A stretch of DNA of 64,000 bases from Syngnathus acus (GCF_901709675.1 NC_051089.1:8617476-8681475); one strand, 5' to 3'. Positions 42,364 through 56,268 are shown, numbered from the stretch's first letter. Notes: generated by a model from the letters alone, not told the origin. Program-made: numbers and translations.

Positions 42364-43039
42364 TTTTTAATTGGCAGAAAATACATATACTATTGAACTA
42401 TTACCATCCTATAATACTATTGCCAGTCAGAAAGTATATCTTGAAAAACATCCAATCTGTCAAGTCCTTTCCCAAATGTTTCAAGTCAGTTAATGCCGTA
42501 CCAATCACAAGGCCTCTCTGAGATGACACACCTTGGCAGCATCTCGAACTCGCACCGCGTGTGCTGTAAATAGCCAGAGTGCGCAGAGCATCTCTGCTGT
42601 GTTTGGACCTATTTTAGAGCTGACACAGGAAACACGGCCATCCTGACAGTCACCCTGCCAACCGGTACTGCACACAGCAGCCCCGGAACCTTCTGTCACG
42701 CGCGCATACATACGTACGCGCATTCACACAAATGGCTGCTATTTTTCACCTATCATGCCATTTATTAACTTTCCAGCACATCATCCGTATAGCAAACTTC
42801 CAGGGATCATTTATTTTGCTGCATCTTCTCTCATCTCACAGTTCGACTTTGTTATTCCACAAACATTCTTTGGAAAGACAAGCACCCCGCAGTGCCTCTT
42901 GGTGTCCACTACTCATCCACACATCTCTACATCAAAAAAATCATGCATGCCCAGGGTGATTTTATATCCGAGACAGCTAAAAAGAAGCGCACTATTTGTG
43001 TCGAAAGCATCTGCCTAGTAAGCAAAAGGTAAGCAAAGG

Positions 43040-43450
43040 TTCACTTGAGCAGAGAGCTCAATTACTCACAACACTGATTTTTGCTTTTCGCTGCTCGGGA
43101 CAGCTGGAGGGCTCGTGCTGATTGGACAGTTAATTTGGATCTAATTGAATTATTGTTTCTTTACTGGTCGGTATTTTTGGTGTGAGTCGATAATTCATTA
43201 ACCTGCGAAACATTTTGGTGAAATTAAGTGAGGCTGCACGAGGAGGCTCATTTAAGCATAAAGACATAAACACGGCTTCAAACACTTCCTCAGCAGCCTC
43301 TCATATTTGAGCTGGAAGATAAATGTTGCGGGCTTCTTCTGCTTCCCTGTGTAATTATGTGCGTGGTGATGTGCTTTTACAGGCTGCTTAACAGTCGGAA
43401 ATGATCTCCTGGAAATGAACTCCAATTAATTGTGACACTTTGCAGGCACA
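43040..43450. promoter_or_regulatory. Candidate conserved non-coding element
   Basis: Long repeat-free block dense in homeodomain and Sox cores: acagttaatttggatctaat, gataattcattaacctg, tgtgtaattatgtgcg, aactccaattaattgtgac, tgattggacag. No open frame of note. About 14 kb downstream of maf; resembles vertebrate developmental enhancers in composition. Confidence 0.3.
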
Positions 43451-44867
43451 CGAGTATGTGCAGAAAAACTATAATGACGCTTAACGGGAAATTGGCTCCG
43501 GCTGAAATATTTCATAAACTCTATTTTGAGTTCGAACTACTGTACCTTGTATGATTCTGACAGCTTGTTCCGAGAACACAGTACCTCGCCAAAAAAATAA
43601 AAAAATAAATGTAATGCACGCAGGGAGACAGATGGCAGGAATGTCACACTGACCAGGTACAATGATGAGAATTTTTGTACAGGTAACATTATGACTGAGG
43701 AGCTTCAACTGTTAGTCATCATCATAAACCAGAAATGTTATTTTTTTTGTAATAGCAAAGTCAATAAAAAGAAACAAAAGGAGATCTTTAGGTCTTTTAA
43801 GGTCAGTGACATACTGTGCCATGCCACGGCTGATACCTTTTGTTGCACATATTCTGATGAGTTAGCATTTTTTGCAGAATAGCACCTTTTGTTTTGTGAG
43901 GACAGGGCATTATGGCTGAATCTATGAAGGCCAAATCTATTGTTCAGACACAATCCGCTCATGAATTACACTTTTCCAAAAGAAGTGATCTCCTTAAATG
44001 GATATTTGTGACAAAGTTTGAGACACAAGTGGTGCTTTTGCAAGCTGGCAAATTGTTGCCTATCAATTTGTTATTCTTTAAAAAAAATGTGAATGCTAAA
44101 TATTTGTCTACTTATTTATATGGAAAGAACTTTGGATTTATTAAATTAATACTTCACTTCAATACTTCACTGTTTGAGCCATTGCTGCTTCTTGCATAAA
44201 TAAATGAGCCAGTCTTTAAGTGCATTGGATACCTCAAAAGTAGAAAAGTACTTTTCAAGTGAAACCCCATTTTCCTTTTAAAGGCCCAGTCTCCATTTTA
44301 ATCCCTTTAAATACAACTTTTCCTCAATTTCAATTGAATATTTGTTCTCCTTCAACAATCACAAAGCTTTGCAGGGCTTTATTTAAACAGATAATCAGCT
44401 ACTAGAGGCCCCAAGCACCACCCCAAACCAACACCTCATCTTGCCTCCCAGCCTTTGCTTCCATCTTTCAAAAACAACAAAAAGAGAGAAAAGAGGAAAC
44501 CCCTCCAGAAATTAACACTATTTTTTGCAGATAGTGCAAAATAGTATTAGCCTGCAGTGCTTCACTTCCAACGACTAAAATACTTGCCTCCAGTAAAACA
44601 ACTCCGGTGGAGGAGGTGCATCCCCTGCGCGCTCGACTTAATCTGCATGAATTCTTCCGTGCTTCATCCTTATATTTGGGTACGTCGCTAGCAAACAGCG
44701 TGAAGGACTGTGAATGGCAAAGGAATCTATTTCACATACAGATGCACAAGGCTTGGCGTACAGAAATAGGCAGAACAAGGAACTGATGTATTTTCAATTT
44801 CACTCTGCTTTTTACTTCCAGTTTACCACATTTGTGCACTGTCTAATTCTATTTCTTTGACTGCTTC

Positions 44868-44878
44868 ATATATGTATA

Positions 44879-44930
<52 letters not shown>

Positions 44931-44947
44931 CATATATATATATATAA
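44868..44947. repeat. (TA)n microsatellite with palindromic ends
   Basis: About 80 bp of TA with tatatgtata and tatacatata variants on either side, able to form a long cruciform. Confidence 0.95.
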
Positions 44948-47900
44948 CCTAAAAAATAAAATCAACATGTCAAATGTGAATTCCCAAAGCTATTGGGTTT
45001 GATAAAATGTTTCAACTAAGTGCGTGTGCTTGAGGGAGTGTGCACAGTTGAGTGTTGCACTGAGAAAAATGTTATTACATAAATGGACTATACAAGACAA
45101 AGACGTTGATATTATCATAATTAAAAGTGAACAGCACCATATGGCGAGGGAGAAGAAGCGCTCATAAACAATCAAACTGAAAGCCTCTCAGTGAACACAA
45201 GTACATGAAACCCTCATTTTTCAACGTGGACAAGTGTGAGGCTGTGATAATATGCCTTGAATAAGCGCAACACAGGTGTCATTGCTGGGCGGCCACATGT
45301 TTGGAGAGCAAAATCACTCGCACCTATGGGCGGGTGTGTTCGTATTAAAAGATGAGGCGAGATGCTTTACTGCTGCTCTCTGAGCTTGATGGTCACAACC
45401 CAAATGTGTTCTGCTATCAGCTCCATTAAAATAGCAGCTTGGTGGAATTATAATTGTGATGGTATGCTGTTAAGCAATGTTAGGGATTATTATTCAATGC
45501 GCCATGTCTGCGTTACCTCAAAAAGCCTCTCAGCTCTCATGGATGATACTCTTGCATGCATTCAAGTTTGAATCTTCAGTCCAAAAGCTGTCAACTCCAT
45601 TTCTTATTTCAATGTCCCGACACACTGACGGGATTGATTAAGATCTAATTGTACTTTATGCTCAGCTATCAACTTTGAAAAGGACAGAGGAGAGTCTCCA
45701 GGGGGACTAAGAGTGAAACATTTATCCTCTGGAACATTGCTTTAAAAGAGATGATTGAGATATTTCCAAAGCCCCCCTCTCCCCAAATACCTTTGCGCCC
45801 ATTTTATGCATCATTTACATTTCACTGCATAGTACGCTTTGGATAATTGAAATCAGGCCCACGGCTGTACGGCTCGATAACCCTCCTTTCTCTCATCCCG
45901 TATATGTATATACCCGGTACGTATCTTGAACCGGCTATGGTGCTGCGGGTCCAGAAATAGTCGAGTCACGTGGTTGCTCAGTGGGATCTGTTCCCCTGGC
46001 AGGAAGCTGTTATATGGTTACAGTTATTTCTGTTGTATGTCTGAGGATAGTTTTTACTGCACTCCTAAGGATCAATATATGTCATAAAAAGACTGTGTCA
46101 CCCATTGCCCTCTTTATGCAGGACAGCAAGGGTGTGTGCGTGTATACATTTGTGACTGCTTGCATGCATGAGTAAGTGCACACTTGAGCATCCTGGGAGA
46201 GCAGGGACCTTTGTGTAAGTACTGACAGTGCATATACAGGTATGTTAACATTTGTAGGCTTGGGGGGTGTATAGTATGGGGTTGATTCTATGGAACCTAT
46301 GAACAGTCTTTTAGATGAAAGGAAATGAGTCACAGAGTGTGATATTTGAGGTGATTTGAGACATGTTAAAACATTTAGGCCTCTATGGTCATAGTAAAGA
46401 CCTCAGTGTAAAAACTGTCGCATTGTCGTTTTTGTGCCTGGAAAAATCCAGTTTACCGTTTTTGGCAGATGTTAACTTATATATTAAGATACAATTATAT
46501 TCCTGTTTATTTGGATAGGGAAAATATTAATTGATTGCACAGTCTGCTGGTTGAAGCAATTGACTTTGAAAGGCTCAGTTGCTTCAAGTCTACAATTACA
46601 CTGATATCAATCAATGTCATATTGATCAAGATATCTAAGAATGTATCATTTGATGAATCAATTTAGCATTTCATAGCACATATGCAGAGTATCTTTGCTA
46701 TATGTGCCACCAAAGTTGTAGTCAAAGCCTGGGGACTCCCAGATGAGGTCCTGTAACAGCAAAGGCAACGGAAGTGGGCTTCCAGCTAATTGGTTCCTGT
46801 GTTAGCAACATGGGGATGGTGTCAGAGTCAGCACTTTCCCTCTCCTTTTCCCTCTCAGTCTTGCCACCTCCTCTGCCAACCGCAGATGCTTTAGGTCTGA
46901 CACCCCTTAATGGCGCACAAACCGAGCTCAGATGGTTCACGTCTTGAGAAAGAAACCGTGTTACCTCAAAGATCGAACACAATTCGTTCTGGGAAGTTGG
47001 TGCAGATTTTGAAATTTTTTACCGTGGTTCAAAGTTGTCCGAATTGTATGACCTCAATGGCTTTAAACTTTAGAGGTTACACTCGACTTTTTTTCTATAT
47101 TACCACTATCACAGTATATATTTTTTCCTTCTGAACAGTTCAACACTGGTACTGCAGATGAAGGTCACCATGTAAGTGTGGTTACATTGACCCTCCCCCT
47201 TCAAATACACACCTCTACCACCTGATGACCACAATGACAGTGAAGGTCCACCGTTGCTGGTAATCACAGGTTGTTCAGATAATATGTGTGCAGCTGACTC
47301 TTCTATACTCCACTCTTCCTGTTAGTTTATGTCTTTTCCAACAGTGGAATAGAAGAATGTGAAGCGTATCCCACTGTGATGAGAGTGGACCCGAAGTGAG
47401 CAGACTTTTCCTGCTCCGATCACAAAGCAGACGTCTGTCAGACCGCAGGCTGCTGTTGCGTGTTTATCATGGCAGGATGTCCTTTCACAAACAGCCTCAA
47501 ATTTATGAGGCTTGAGCTCCCCCATAAACTTTATCAACACTCTCTTGGCTTTGACAGAAGACACATGGCTGGGCTGTATTTTCTTGACAGTTTAGGATGC
47601 CGGGGTGATTTGTGAACAATCTGAATGAACATTTGAGTCAGCGCAGTTGATTGCGGTCAAGGATCAGTGCTGCATCACTACTTAACTTTGCCTCATGTGT
47701 TGTTTAAGGAGCCTTGAAGGAAAGGTCAGAGTGGCCATGGCTATATTTCTGCATAAAGGGTTGTCTTTTTGAAATGGAGTAAGGTGACTTTGAGGCAGTA
47801 AGCAAACTCTTGTTTGTTGATCATGTTTCAGTGTTGTGGACAAGCAGGTGGAAATGCTTCTTAGGTGGTATCTGTAACTTGCTCTTTTCTCCTTCTGCTT

Positions 47901-50269
47901 AGTGCAGACACGCAGACCCATATCGGATCATTCACGACCGATACATCGCTCGTTAGGAGATATAAAACCTAAGTTACTTGAAGTAAGGGACCTTCATTCT
48001 AAATTATCCGATTAGATTAGTGATAATTTTCCATCGTCAACTCCTTTTACACTTACCGTGAAATTAAACTTGTTAAAAAGTGAAGTTCTCAACGTCCAGC
48101 TATAGAGTAAGTCACATTATACATATTGCATTATACATCACATCTGTCATTTAAGACTGCTTTATTGTTTATATGTTTTACTATTACCAGGGTTTAACCT
48201 TGTATGACCATTAATAATCTAAACTTTAGTTGAAAAAGGTTTGACAAGTCAGAGGTCGACCACCATCTTGTAACAGATTGTGTTGGCCTGATTACTTGTG
48301 TTGTTAAAGAAGATCAAGCTCCTGAACTGTATCAAACCCTACAAAAGATTGTGACCTCCAATGTGCACATGTGTCTGCTTCCAATCCTTAACAAGACCTG
48401 CGCTCACGCTCCAACCTGACGACTCCACCGCTGACCTCCTCTATGAGGATGACAGCTCAGGCTTGGCCCCCTGGCTGCCCCACTACATTAAACATTGATG
48501 GAGCTTAAAGCGGAGGCTGGAGCCTGTCTCCCACTGTGGTCTGGCTATCGCCCGCAGTAGCCAAGGCTCTACTCTGGTTGCAAGTGAGCTCTCTTTTTTT
48601 CTTAACTGAATTCCCTTGTTGACCTGATTGTGCCTTGTCCTACTGTAACAGTTATTTACACATGGCCATAAGAGGCTGCCTGCAGCTGCATGTGTTTTCA
48701 GTCTTCATTGAAATACATCGAATCTACAAAAAATGGGAGTGATAAGAGTCTTTTGCTCTTGCTGCCCGTGGGCCGTTTCACAGCAGTTAGACGTGGCTTC
48801 CTGGAAATGACTATGTGTTCGATTCCTGTATTTGCATCACTGTCGATGTGAGGTGCATTTATGTTGTGCATTACGACTCTCACCACACGGCTCGGCTGTA
48901 TGAAAGGAAGTGGTAGGAGACACCGATACTTTCCTTCCTTTATCGCTGTGTAAGTGTGCGCGTGTATGTTCCAGTATTGATGCATAACACGACAATAAAA
49001 ACCATGATCTGCCTTATGGTTAAAAATCTTACAACACTAAAACATGCAAGAATGTGTGAGTCACAATGTTGAGCAGTTAAGAGATGTTTTCTAGGAAGAT
49101 TATTTTATTTCAGGTTCTTTTGTTTCAAAAAGTGTCAAGTTTCCAATCACAAAACTATTTGTAACATTTACTGTATAGCAGTTTTATATATATCTAACCA
49201 CCTCAAAGTTAGGATATAAGATTTTCAACAAATTTGTGCAGTGATCCTCAAAGGTTCAGAGATATTTTTGGGGTTGTTTTTGCTCAACATCGACTTGTTA
49301 TCAAGTTGAGGCTTAGCAGCATACCAGGCTGGATGTACAGCGTCCTGTTACGGTTGTACATGTCAGAGCAATGTGTGTGTATTTATAGAGGGAAACATAA
49401 GCTGTGTGTGAATCAAGGGTCATATATTATTATTTGTGTGTGCGTGTAAATATGAAATACTAGCTTTTTACCATGTATGTGCTTGCTTAATTATGTGCAG
49501 TGGTTCAAACTTGTGCTCAGAAATGGAGCAGAATTAAGATATAGTGCATCCCTTACATACAAGACCTTACACGGTTGGAGAAAAAAAAACCAATCACTTC
49601 TGGAACTCTAGTCAAAAAATGGAATGAAATATAATTAACTATAATATAAATAAAAAAGTAGGTGACCCCGATGCACAGCTGCAAATCTACATCTGATTTG
49701 ATGAAGCACGATGGAAGTGGAGTGATTGTTGTTGATGACTGAAACAATGTAATTGCTGCATACATTAAATTGAAATTAAAACACTCTTTAGTTATGCGTG
49801 ATGTGTCTAGGAGGGGATAGAGTGGATCTCTGGAGGTCAATGACTTGAAGGGACAAAACACAGCTGAATTGTCTGTTTATTCAGTTCTTTTATTATTGAT
49901 GTAGAATTATTGTGCCTGGCACACAGCACAGAGGTGCATGTTCCTATTCTGTCTTTACACGGCCACTATACTTTAATACGTTTCCGTTTTAATTCAGGTC
50001 ATTGTCCCTTATTCTTCACTGATATTATCAAAAGACAAGATCCATTGTCTATTTTTACATAACCATTTGGTCAAATTCCAAATTGCACTACTTTAGGCCC
50101 ATTTTAATATTGGGTAATTTTGCAGTAAAATGTCTTCGCTAAATTGATTCTTTTTTTCAACCTGAAAGAGGCCAATTGATAAAATTATCTATATTGGCAA
50201 ATGAAGCTTAAGGATTTGTATTAATTAGAAGAGCTCAGAGCATTTTTTTTCTTCCCTCAGGGTAGCAAA

Positions 50270-50720
50270 ATCACTTGAGAATAATCCTCTGTGAGAAAAT
50301 CACAGCTCCAAGTAACAGCAAACGGCGATGAATAAATAAGTCTGTTTAAATAAATGATCAGCGATTGTTTGGCTCTAAGTGGCGTTGCTGTAGCGCAGCG
50401 TCCTGATTTAGTCGAAGCCCTCAGCCATCCCTCAGCAAAGCCGTGGTCTTAGCGGAAGAGAAACAGCTAAAAAGCCTCATTCTTCTCCATACCTTCAATA
50501 TTCATTGAGAGCACTAATTGCACCTCACAGACGGAAAGAAAAGGAGGAGAGGTGGGAGATATCTACTGGCTAATAGTCTGTTGGAAATAAAGGAGCGCAA
50601 GAAAAAAGCAGACATTTGGGGAAAAATATCCTCAGGAGGTTCCTTCTGTCTTTTCACCTGAGCATTTCTTAGCTCTAATGTTAATGCTCATTAGCCAGTC
50701 TGTGTGATATTCCACCTTCA
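50270..50720. promoter_or_regulatory. Candidate conserved non-coding element
   Basis: Repeat-free block with tcaatattcattgagagcac, actaattgcacctcacag, ctctaatgttaatgctcatt and ggcgatgaataaataagtct. High density of TAAT/ATTA cores and no protein-like reading. Texture-based call. Confidence 0.28.
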
Positions 50721-51140
50721 CGTATCCATGATATGGATACATATTCAGGGCTCTTTTTTACCTCCCCTGCCTTGTTTTTTCTCAAACTTAAAAGTTAGTT
50801 GGAAATAGATTTAGGAATTTTCGCTCAAGGTGCGCCCATTGGATGGTGTGGTGCTTGTCTTTGTGTTTATAAACTACAAGCACAGCAGTTTTCCAGCTGT
50901 TCTGCGCACCTCTTACTTTTACCTTTAATCTTTGCAGGGTTGATACAGTTTTCCTAATCACTGAATCTATGACTTTTGATTTAATTGGAATGAATGAGCA
51001 GATTTAAATGGGTGGGGAAGAAAAGACAATTAAACTGAAATCAAAATGAGGCATAAGTAATGTCAACATTGTTTTATAGTTTTTTTAGGGTAAATGTGCT
51101 GGCTTTGTCCACTAGGGGCACTGTTGTATCCCTTCTTCAG

Positions 51141-51179
51141 TGAGCCCTCTCTGTCCGCATGGAGCGGTGGAGAGGGCAC
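51141..51179. other. Two-step hairpin (8 bp plus 4 bp stems)
   Basis: GCCCTCTC (51144-51151) pairs with GAGAGGGC (51170-51177); inside, CCGC pairs with GCGG around a 5-nt loop. GC-rich stem in AT-rich surroundings, preceded by ccactaggggcactgt, a phrase common in fish repeats, so a transposon relic is as likely as a structured RNA. Confidence 0.35.
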
Positions 51180-51296
51180 CTGAAAAATTGCTGATATGCA
51201 GATTTCACAAAAAATCCAGCCATTGCCAAACGAAGCAAAAAAACATGTTTGTTTGCATTACTACAACGAATGTCTAAGGTCAGCTAAACAATGTGT

Positions 51297-51337
51297 GAAT
51301 GTGTGTGTGTATGTGCGTGCGTGTGTGTGCGCGTGCA
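51297..51337. repeat. Imperfect (GT)n tract
   Basis: About 40 bp of GT with GC and AT interruptions (gtgtgtgtgtatgtgcgtgc). Low complexity only. Confidence 0.85.
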
Positions 51338-52189
51338 ACTAGCATTTATAGAAAGGAAAAAAAAACTATGTCTTAGTGTTGATATTTCTGAATTAGCTGC
51401 TAATTATTAGTGTGAGTGACAATTATAAGATTTACGCTACAGTGTATAATTTTACTTTACGCGCTCTTCTTTTGCATAACATTTTAAGCCTATATTTTGC
51501 AGATTTATGCTGTAGGATCATTAGATCAATTCTCTTTGTTTGTATTGATCACAAAAGCTGCTGCAACATGGATTTTTCTCCCTTTTATGTACTCTTTCAA
51601 AGAAGACCTGCTGTTCTTTGTGGTTTGTCCAACACTTGTCTTTTTGTTACGTCCATATATAAAACTGTGTCATGCAAAGAGACTAATTCAAATTCACTAC
51701 CAATATTTCCAATAACATTCTTAGCAAACATAGTTGTGTGTGGTATATTAGTTTGTGTAAAAAGGCAGGTGTAAGGGAGACAAGCACGGACGTCTTTTGG
51801 GGCCAGTGTGAACAATGTAAATGCAGGTTAAGATTGAGAAGTCATTGATTAATTGGGCCTGATGTACGGGCTCACATCACTTCTAGAGGTACGATATGGT
51901 GTACTGGCCACCATGATACCCTCACCTCTCCAAAGTTAAGTTCGAGATCTCCATACATGATGATAGGTGCAAGTCTTTGATCAACTCCCCCACCAAAAGA
52001 CTTTCTTTGTTTTCTGCCCACTATTGCGACATTTTATTGTTCTGTTTACTCACATTCTTTCCGGTTCATACATTCCCATACGTAGCGAAAACTTACAGTA
52101 AATCACTTGCCAAAATAAGGAGGTAGGGAATTACCGTTTTGTGTTATCTTAACGCACAGCCGCATGAGACAAGCATCAAACCCTCTGCA

Positions 52190-52400
52190 TCCTCACTTCA
52201 CACGAGAAGCCTCAAAAGGAGAGTGGGGGAAAAGCCCCCGGTGACATGGTCAGCGGAGTAAGCGTGTCCTGCATCATGGGCCTGGCAGCTTTATGTGCCC
52301 TGAGGGACCATTACGATACGGCCTTCCAGGCCCTCGGCTGCTCCCAGAGTTGGGGTTAGAAAAGCATGTGGGACAGTGACAGGATGCCTGTTTGTTCGGA
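52190..52400 (+). other. GC-richer block with a 37-codon open frame; function unknown
   Basis: A local GC rise contains ATG 52246 to TAG 52357-52359 (MVSGVSVSCIMGLAALCALR... ending CSQSWG). The composition is hydrophobic/Cys-containing, but the frame is too short to judge and has no splice or promoter context. More likely a conserved non-coding block or chance. Confidence 0.15.
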
Positions 52401-55400
52401 CCTCATTCTTATCTAAGATGTTGCCTTCCCATGCAACAGAAAGTCGGTTATCCAACTACTAAAGAAATAATGAAATTGAACTTTTGTAATGAATAATAGG
52501 GCATGTCTAAAATATCCTTGTGCAAAAACAAATAAAAAAGGAACTTAAATTTAAACAACTAAATAGAAGTAGTAAACCGAGTCCATATGAAGACCGGATT
52601 ACTTCCTGCTGTGCACGTACCTGTGGCATGTCACTGACAGATGGATGGGTCAATCAGTGTTTGTTTTAGCTGTGAGGTCGTTGCAGAAGAAAACTCCGGA
52701 TTCACTGTATCAGTGTTTGGACAGATACTGTTTGGCCTAAAAGATACAAATGCTTTTTCCAAGTCAAAAGGACATGGATATTCCCTGTGGCGAATACAAA
52801 CAAAAGGTCAAAGACATTTTCAAGGAATCAGAATATGATGTGAAATCATCTGTACTAAGAAACATTGCATCCCTTCACATGAAGGCGTTAGTGAGACCAG
52901 GTGTAGAGGACTGAGACAAGGTGAACCTACTAATTGAATTTGTTGGTCAAGTCTCCACCAATGATTGAATCCAACAAAAAAACGTTAAGATATACAACAT
53001 AACAAACAAAATAGTCAAGTCCTGAAACTCATGGCTATAGAAATAATATGGTACGTTTCTTTGCTCTCATGACTAAAAAGCAACTCCCAAAACAACACAA
53101 AGGAGGAGACATGAGTCTATAGAAGCCTCACTCTTCAAGCAGCGCGTTGATTTCTTCGAGATGTGAGCAAGTGTTCCCTTTACTACATCTGACAGTAAAA
53201 TGTGACTCATCCGGTATTTCATCATCATCATCACACTCTGCCTCCCTCAAGAACACAGCATGGGGGCTGTGACCGCTACGGCCCTGTTTTCTAGTAAGGC
53301 GTGAGCAATTTGTTATTTCGCCTTGTTATCGCAAACCAACACCCTCTCTGCAGCTGCAACATTTGCGCCATTGCTCAGTCAAAATAAATTAATAAACAGA
53401 ATAATCTGGCTTTTACATAAAGATGTGTGTTATAAGTACAATAAGGAAAAAGCAATTGCAATGCTGAATGATTTGAAAAAGGGAGTTCCAACACAAATCT
53501 GTGGTTGAGGTGGTGGCACTGAGGTTCACAGTTATGAGTGAGTGTGTGCGAGAATGTGTTGAGTGTGTTTGGTCACACCTTGTGCAACATTTAGCTAGGA
53601 AAGAAGATAACACTTTTGGTCGTTAAGTTTCTGTTACCACAGTGGCAAAGTGAAACCTTAAGGAAACTGAAAAGTAACTCATAAAACAAATTAAGTGTGT
53701 TTATTATAGAATTGAACTACAATACATTGAGCTGGTTTTAGTAAGAGTTGTTTGGTGCCGTTTTATTTATATAGGTATATTTTTTTTTAACCTAAACCAT
53801 TCAGTAAACAAAGGTGTATTGAATTGCCCTGAATTTGCAGGTCTTAGAGCCATAAAGAAATGATAGATGAGAAGCATCCACACCAACGCTGTCATGCAAC
53901 ATTTAGGCGAAAGAGTATGTTGGCATGAAAACAATACCGAACCAAGTGCACTTAGGCCCACCTTAAGAAAAGTGTCTGCATAGACAAAGTAGCAGCAAAA
54001 TAAAACTCCAAGAAAAGTTATGACCAAAATAAATCTGTCACAGAACTTTCGCTCTTCTGTCAAAGTATTTCACATTACAACAGATGTTCAATAATGTGCT
54101 CTGCCTTAAGCTACTAAGGAGAAGTACATGCTCATTTATTTGTTTTGGCTTAAGAATTACTCAGTTGACATAGTGAGCATTTGGGATATGTCTTCCAATT
54201 GTTTTTAAAGTGATTGTATAATATGAGCTGCACCTTCCCAGCATTGCAAAAAGGATGGTTTCTATTTCCGCTCCTTCCTGCAATGGCATCTATATCTCAC
54301 CATAACCCCGCCGTAGTTCTTGAGACTCATATCTGTCCGACTCGCACATGTAAAACAAAGCGTCCTGATTAGTTTGTGTGACCTCTGCCACTGCCAGAGT
54401 GAGCTCCTTTTGGTTTAAATACAGAATGATGCTGGACCGATAAAATCCAAATTCTAAATAATAACACCTAGAAGAGGAAAGAAATGATTCAGGGTGGTAA
54501 TAACTTCTCCATGGGGTGAGCATAAGTCGAACCTTTTTATAAGAGTCCAAAAGGTTAAAGACGGGAATGAGATACGATACGGAGAGCATAGCATCTAAGC
54601 AGCATAATCATCTGAATTAACAGAAGCACTGCTAAATTTATTAAGGTGAGTTGTTTGGAGAATAAATCATCTAACCTCCTCCTGTTCAAAGCCTTACCTT
54701 GTCAAAGCTAATCTAACCTACCTCTGTCTGCTCCCTCCCAAGCCACCATGGGCCCCGCACCGCCCTCCCCAAGTGAGCAAAGCCATTTACAGCCTCAGGC
54801 AAGGGCTGGGGAACATAAGAGCAAAGTCACAGCAGAGCTGGAGACACCATCATTGTTTCCATGCAGACTACGCTATTTGCATCACACGGAGGGTCTCTCA
54901 ATGTGACCCAAATAACTTCTTCCATTGGTGTATGGTCACCCATCAGTTTTGCTTCTTTTTTTTGTCAATTAAGAAAACGACCTCAGTAAAATTGTGAAGA
55001 GAAAGCATGTTGAGATGACCAAATGCTGGAATGAACATGAGAGTATCTGTCTTCATGTCTCCTCTGTGTCTGTCCACAGTGTGGTTTTCACCACAAGACT
55101 CATCATCTATTCTACAGGGAACTATAAGGACAGCCTAACAAACAAATAGACTCTGACCGCGACTAAAGATTTTGAGAAAAAACCTACACACTGACGGTAT
55201 CACTGGCAAAGTTTCATGAAGGACTACTTTCATGCTTCTTAAGTATGCACCTATGTTTTGGAGCATTCTTCAGTGAGTGACACTGCTGGATAAAGGATAG
55301 TGTGTCTGCCGACAGTGCAAGTGATGAATGCCAGCAACCTGATCCAGAGATACGTGTGGGTTTCAAACTCAAATGTTTTGATCTGGTTGAGTTCCACGTT

Positions 55401-55539
55401 GTAGCGGTCAGCTTCAGTACATTCGTGGATTCTTGAGTTAAATCCTGCGGTGTAATGTAGAAAAAGTGAACAGTTTGCTCCAAGCGTGGCTTTTGATGAC
55501 TTAATGATTGACTTGTGCTTTTGCTGTCGATAACTTTGA

Positions 55540-56268
55540 AAGTAAGATGGCGGCGCGTGCACACGCTGCGGCCACTCTCTGTCCCGAACGGTGTTTTGTT
55601 TTGTCGTTTAATGTGGGTTTGTCCGCCAGTTTTGTGTGTTCGTCTCGTCGTACCGGGTTGTGCTTCAAGTGCGGCGGGCTGGTTCTGCTCGACATCGGCG
55701 AAAGCGAGTTTTGTGGCGATCTGCACTTTGAAGCGGGGACATTAAAGGCGCTCGGTCTGCGCCGTCCTGGAGCGTCGCCGGACTCGCCTGCTATTCTTCC
55801 CCCGGTTGGGCGTCCGGGCCTGGCTGGCGGCCACCCCAGCTCGCCCGGCCGTGCCTTCCATTCTTCTGGCGGACGTTCGATCGCTGGACGTCAACATGCC
55901 TGCTGAGTTCTGCGGACCGGACAGTGCGTGGCTGCTGTGCGTCTGGAGCGGATGGCGCGCTATCGGGCGGACCGGGCCATTGTACGAGGGGGAACATCGC
56001 GTGGAGGTGGACTGTGCGTCTACATCCGTGAAGAATGGTGCCGGGACTTTGTTGTGGGATGCCAGCACTGCTCGCCACTGGCGAAGTTTGTGATCTCCGG
56101 GCTGTTGGGGTCCTGAACTCTCTCCCCGTTGTTTTACTTGTGTGTTAATCGTGTGCTGTGTCTCGTCACCGTGGGATAGGGGGAACGGTATTTCGGTTTC
56201 TTTGTGTGTCCTAGCATGAAGGAATTGACAATAAAGCTGACTCTGACTCTGACTCTGACTCTGACTTC
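55540..56268 (+). mobile_element. Deleted non-LTR retrotransposon (L2/CR1/jockey-type) with CTGACT tail
   Basis: A GC-rich island in AT-rich DNA beginning aagatggcggcgcgt and ending caataaag followed by five CTGACT units. Frames contain endonuclease-domain fragments: PAVPSILLADVRSLD (about 55835-55885) and, in another frame, RADRAIVRGG...SRGGGLCVYI (55997-56026) ... HCSP, all hallmarks of fish LINE ORF2 N-termini. Most of the endonuclease and all of the reverse transcriptase are missing between these fragments and the 3' tail, so it is a short internally deleted copy that could only move in trans. Confidence 0.75.
56237..56266 (+). repeat. (CTGACT)5 LINE tail
   Basis: Five perfect hexamer copies directly after AATAAA (56230-56235). 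Short tandem tails, rather than poly-A, are usual for CR1/L2-type elements and support the 3' end call of the LINE relic. Confidence 0.85.

Larger units (their letters stand above)
44948..55539. other. Intergenic desert with candidate regulatory blocks
   Basis: Ten kilobases without a credible gene. Includes the candidate element at 50270-50720, the hairpin at 51141 and the GC-richer block at 52190. The segment 48400-48560 is GC-richer (cctgacgactccaccgctga) without an open frame. Confidence 0.5.

Noticed and set aside
52246-52359. 37-codon micro-ORF
   Set aside because: Too short and unsupported by promoter, splice or family evidence; listed only as part of a GC-richer block.
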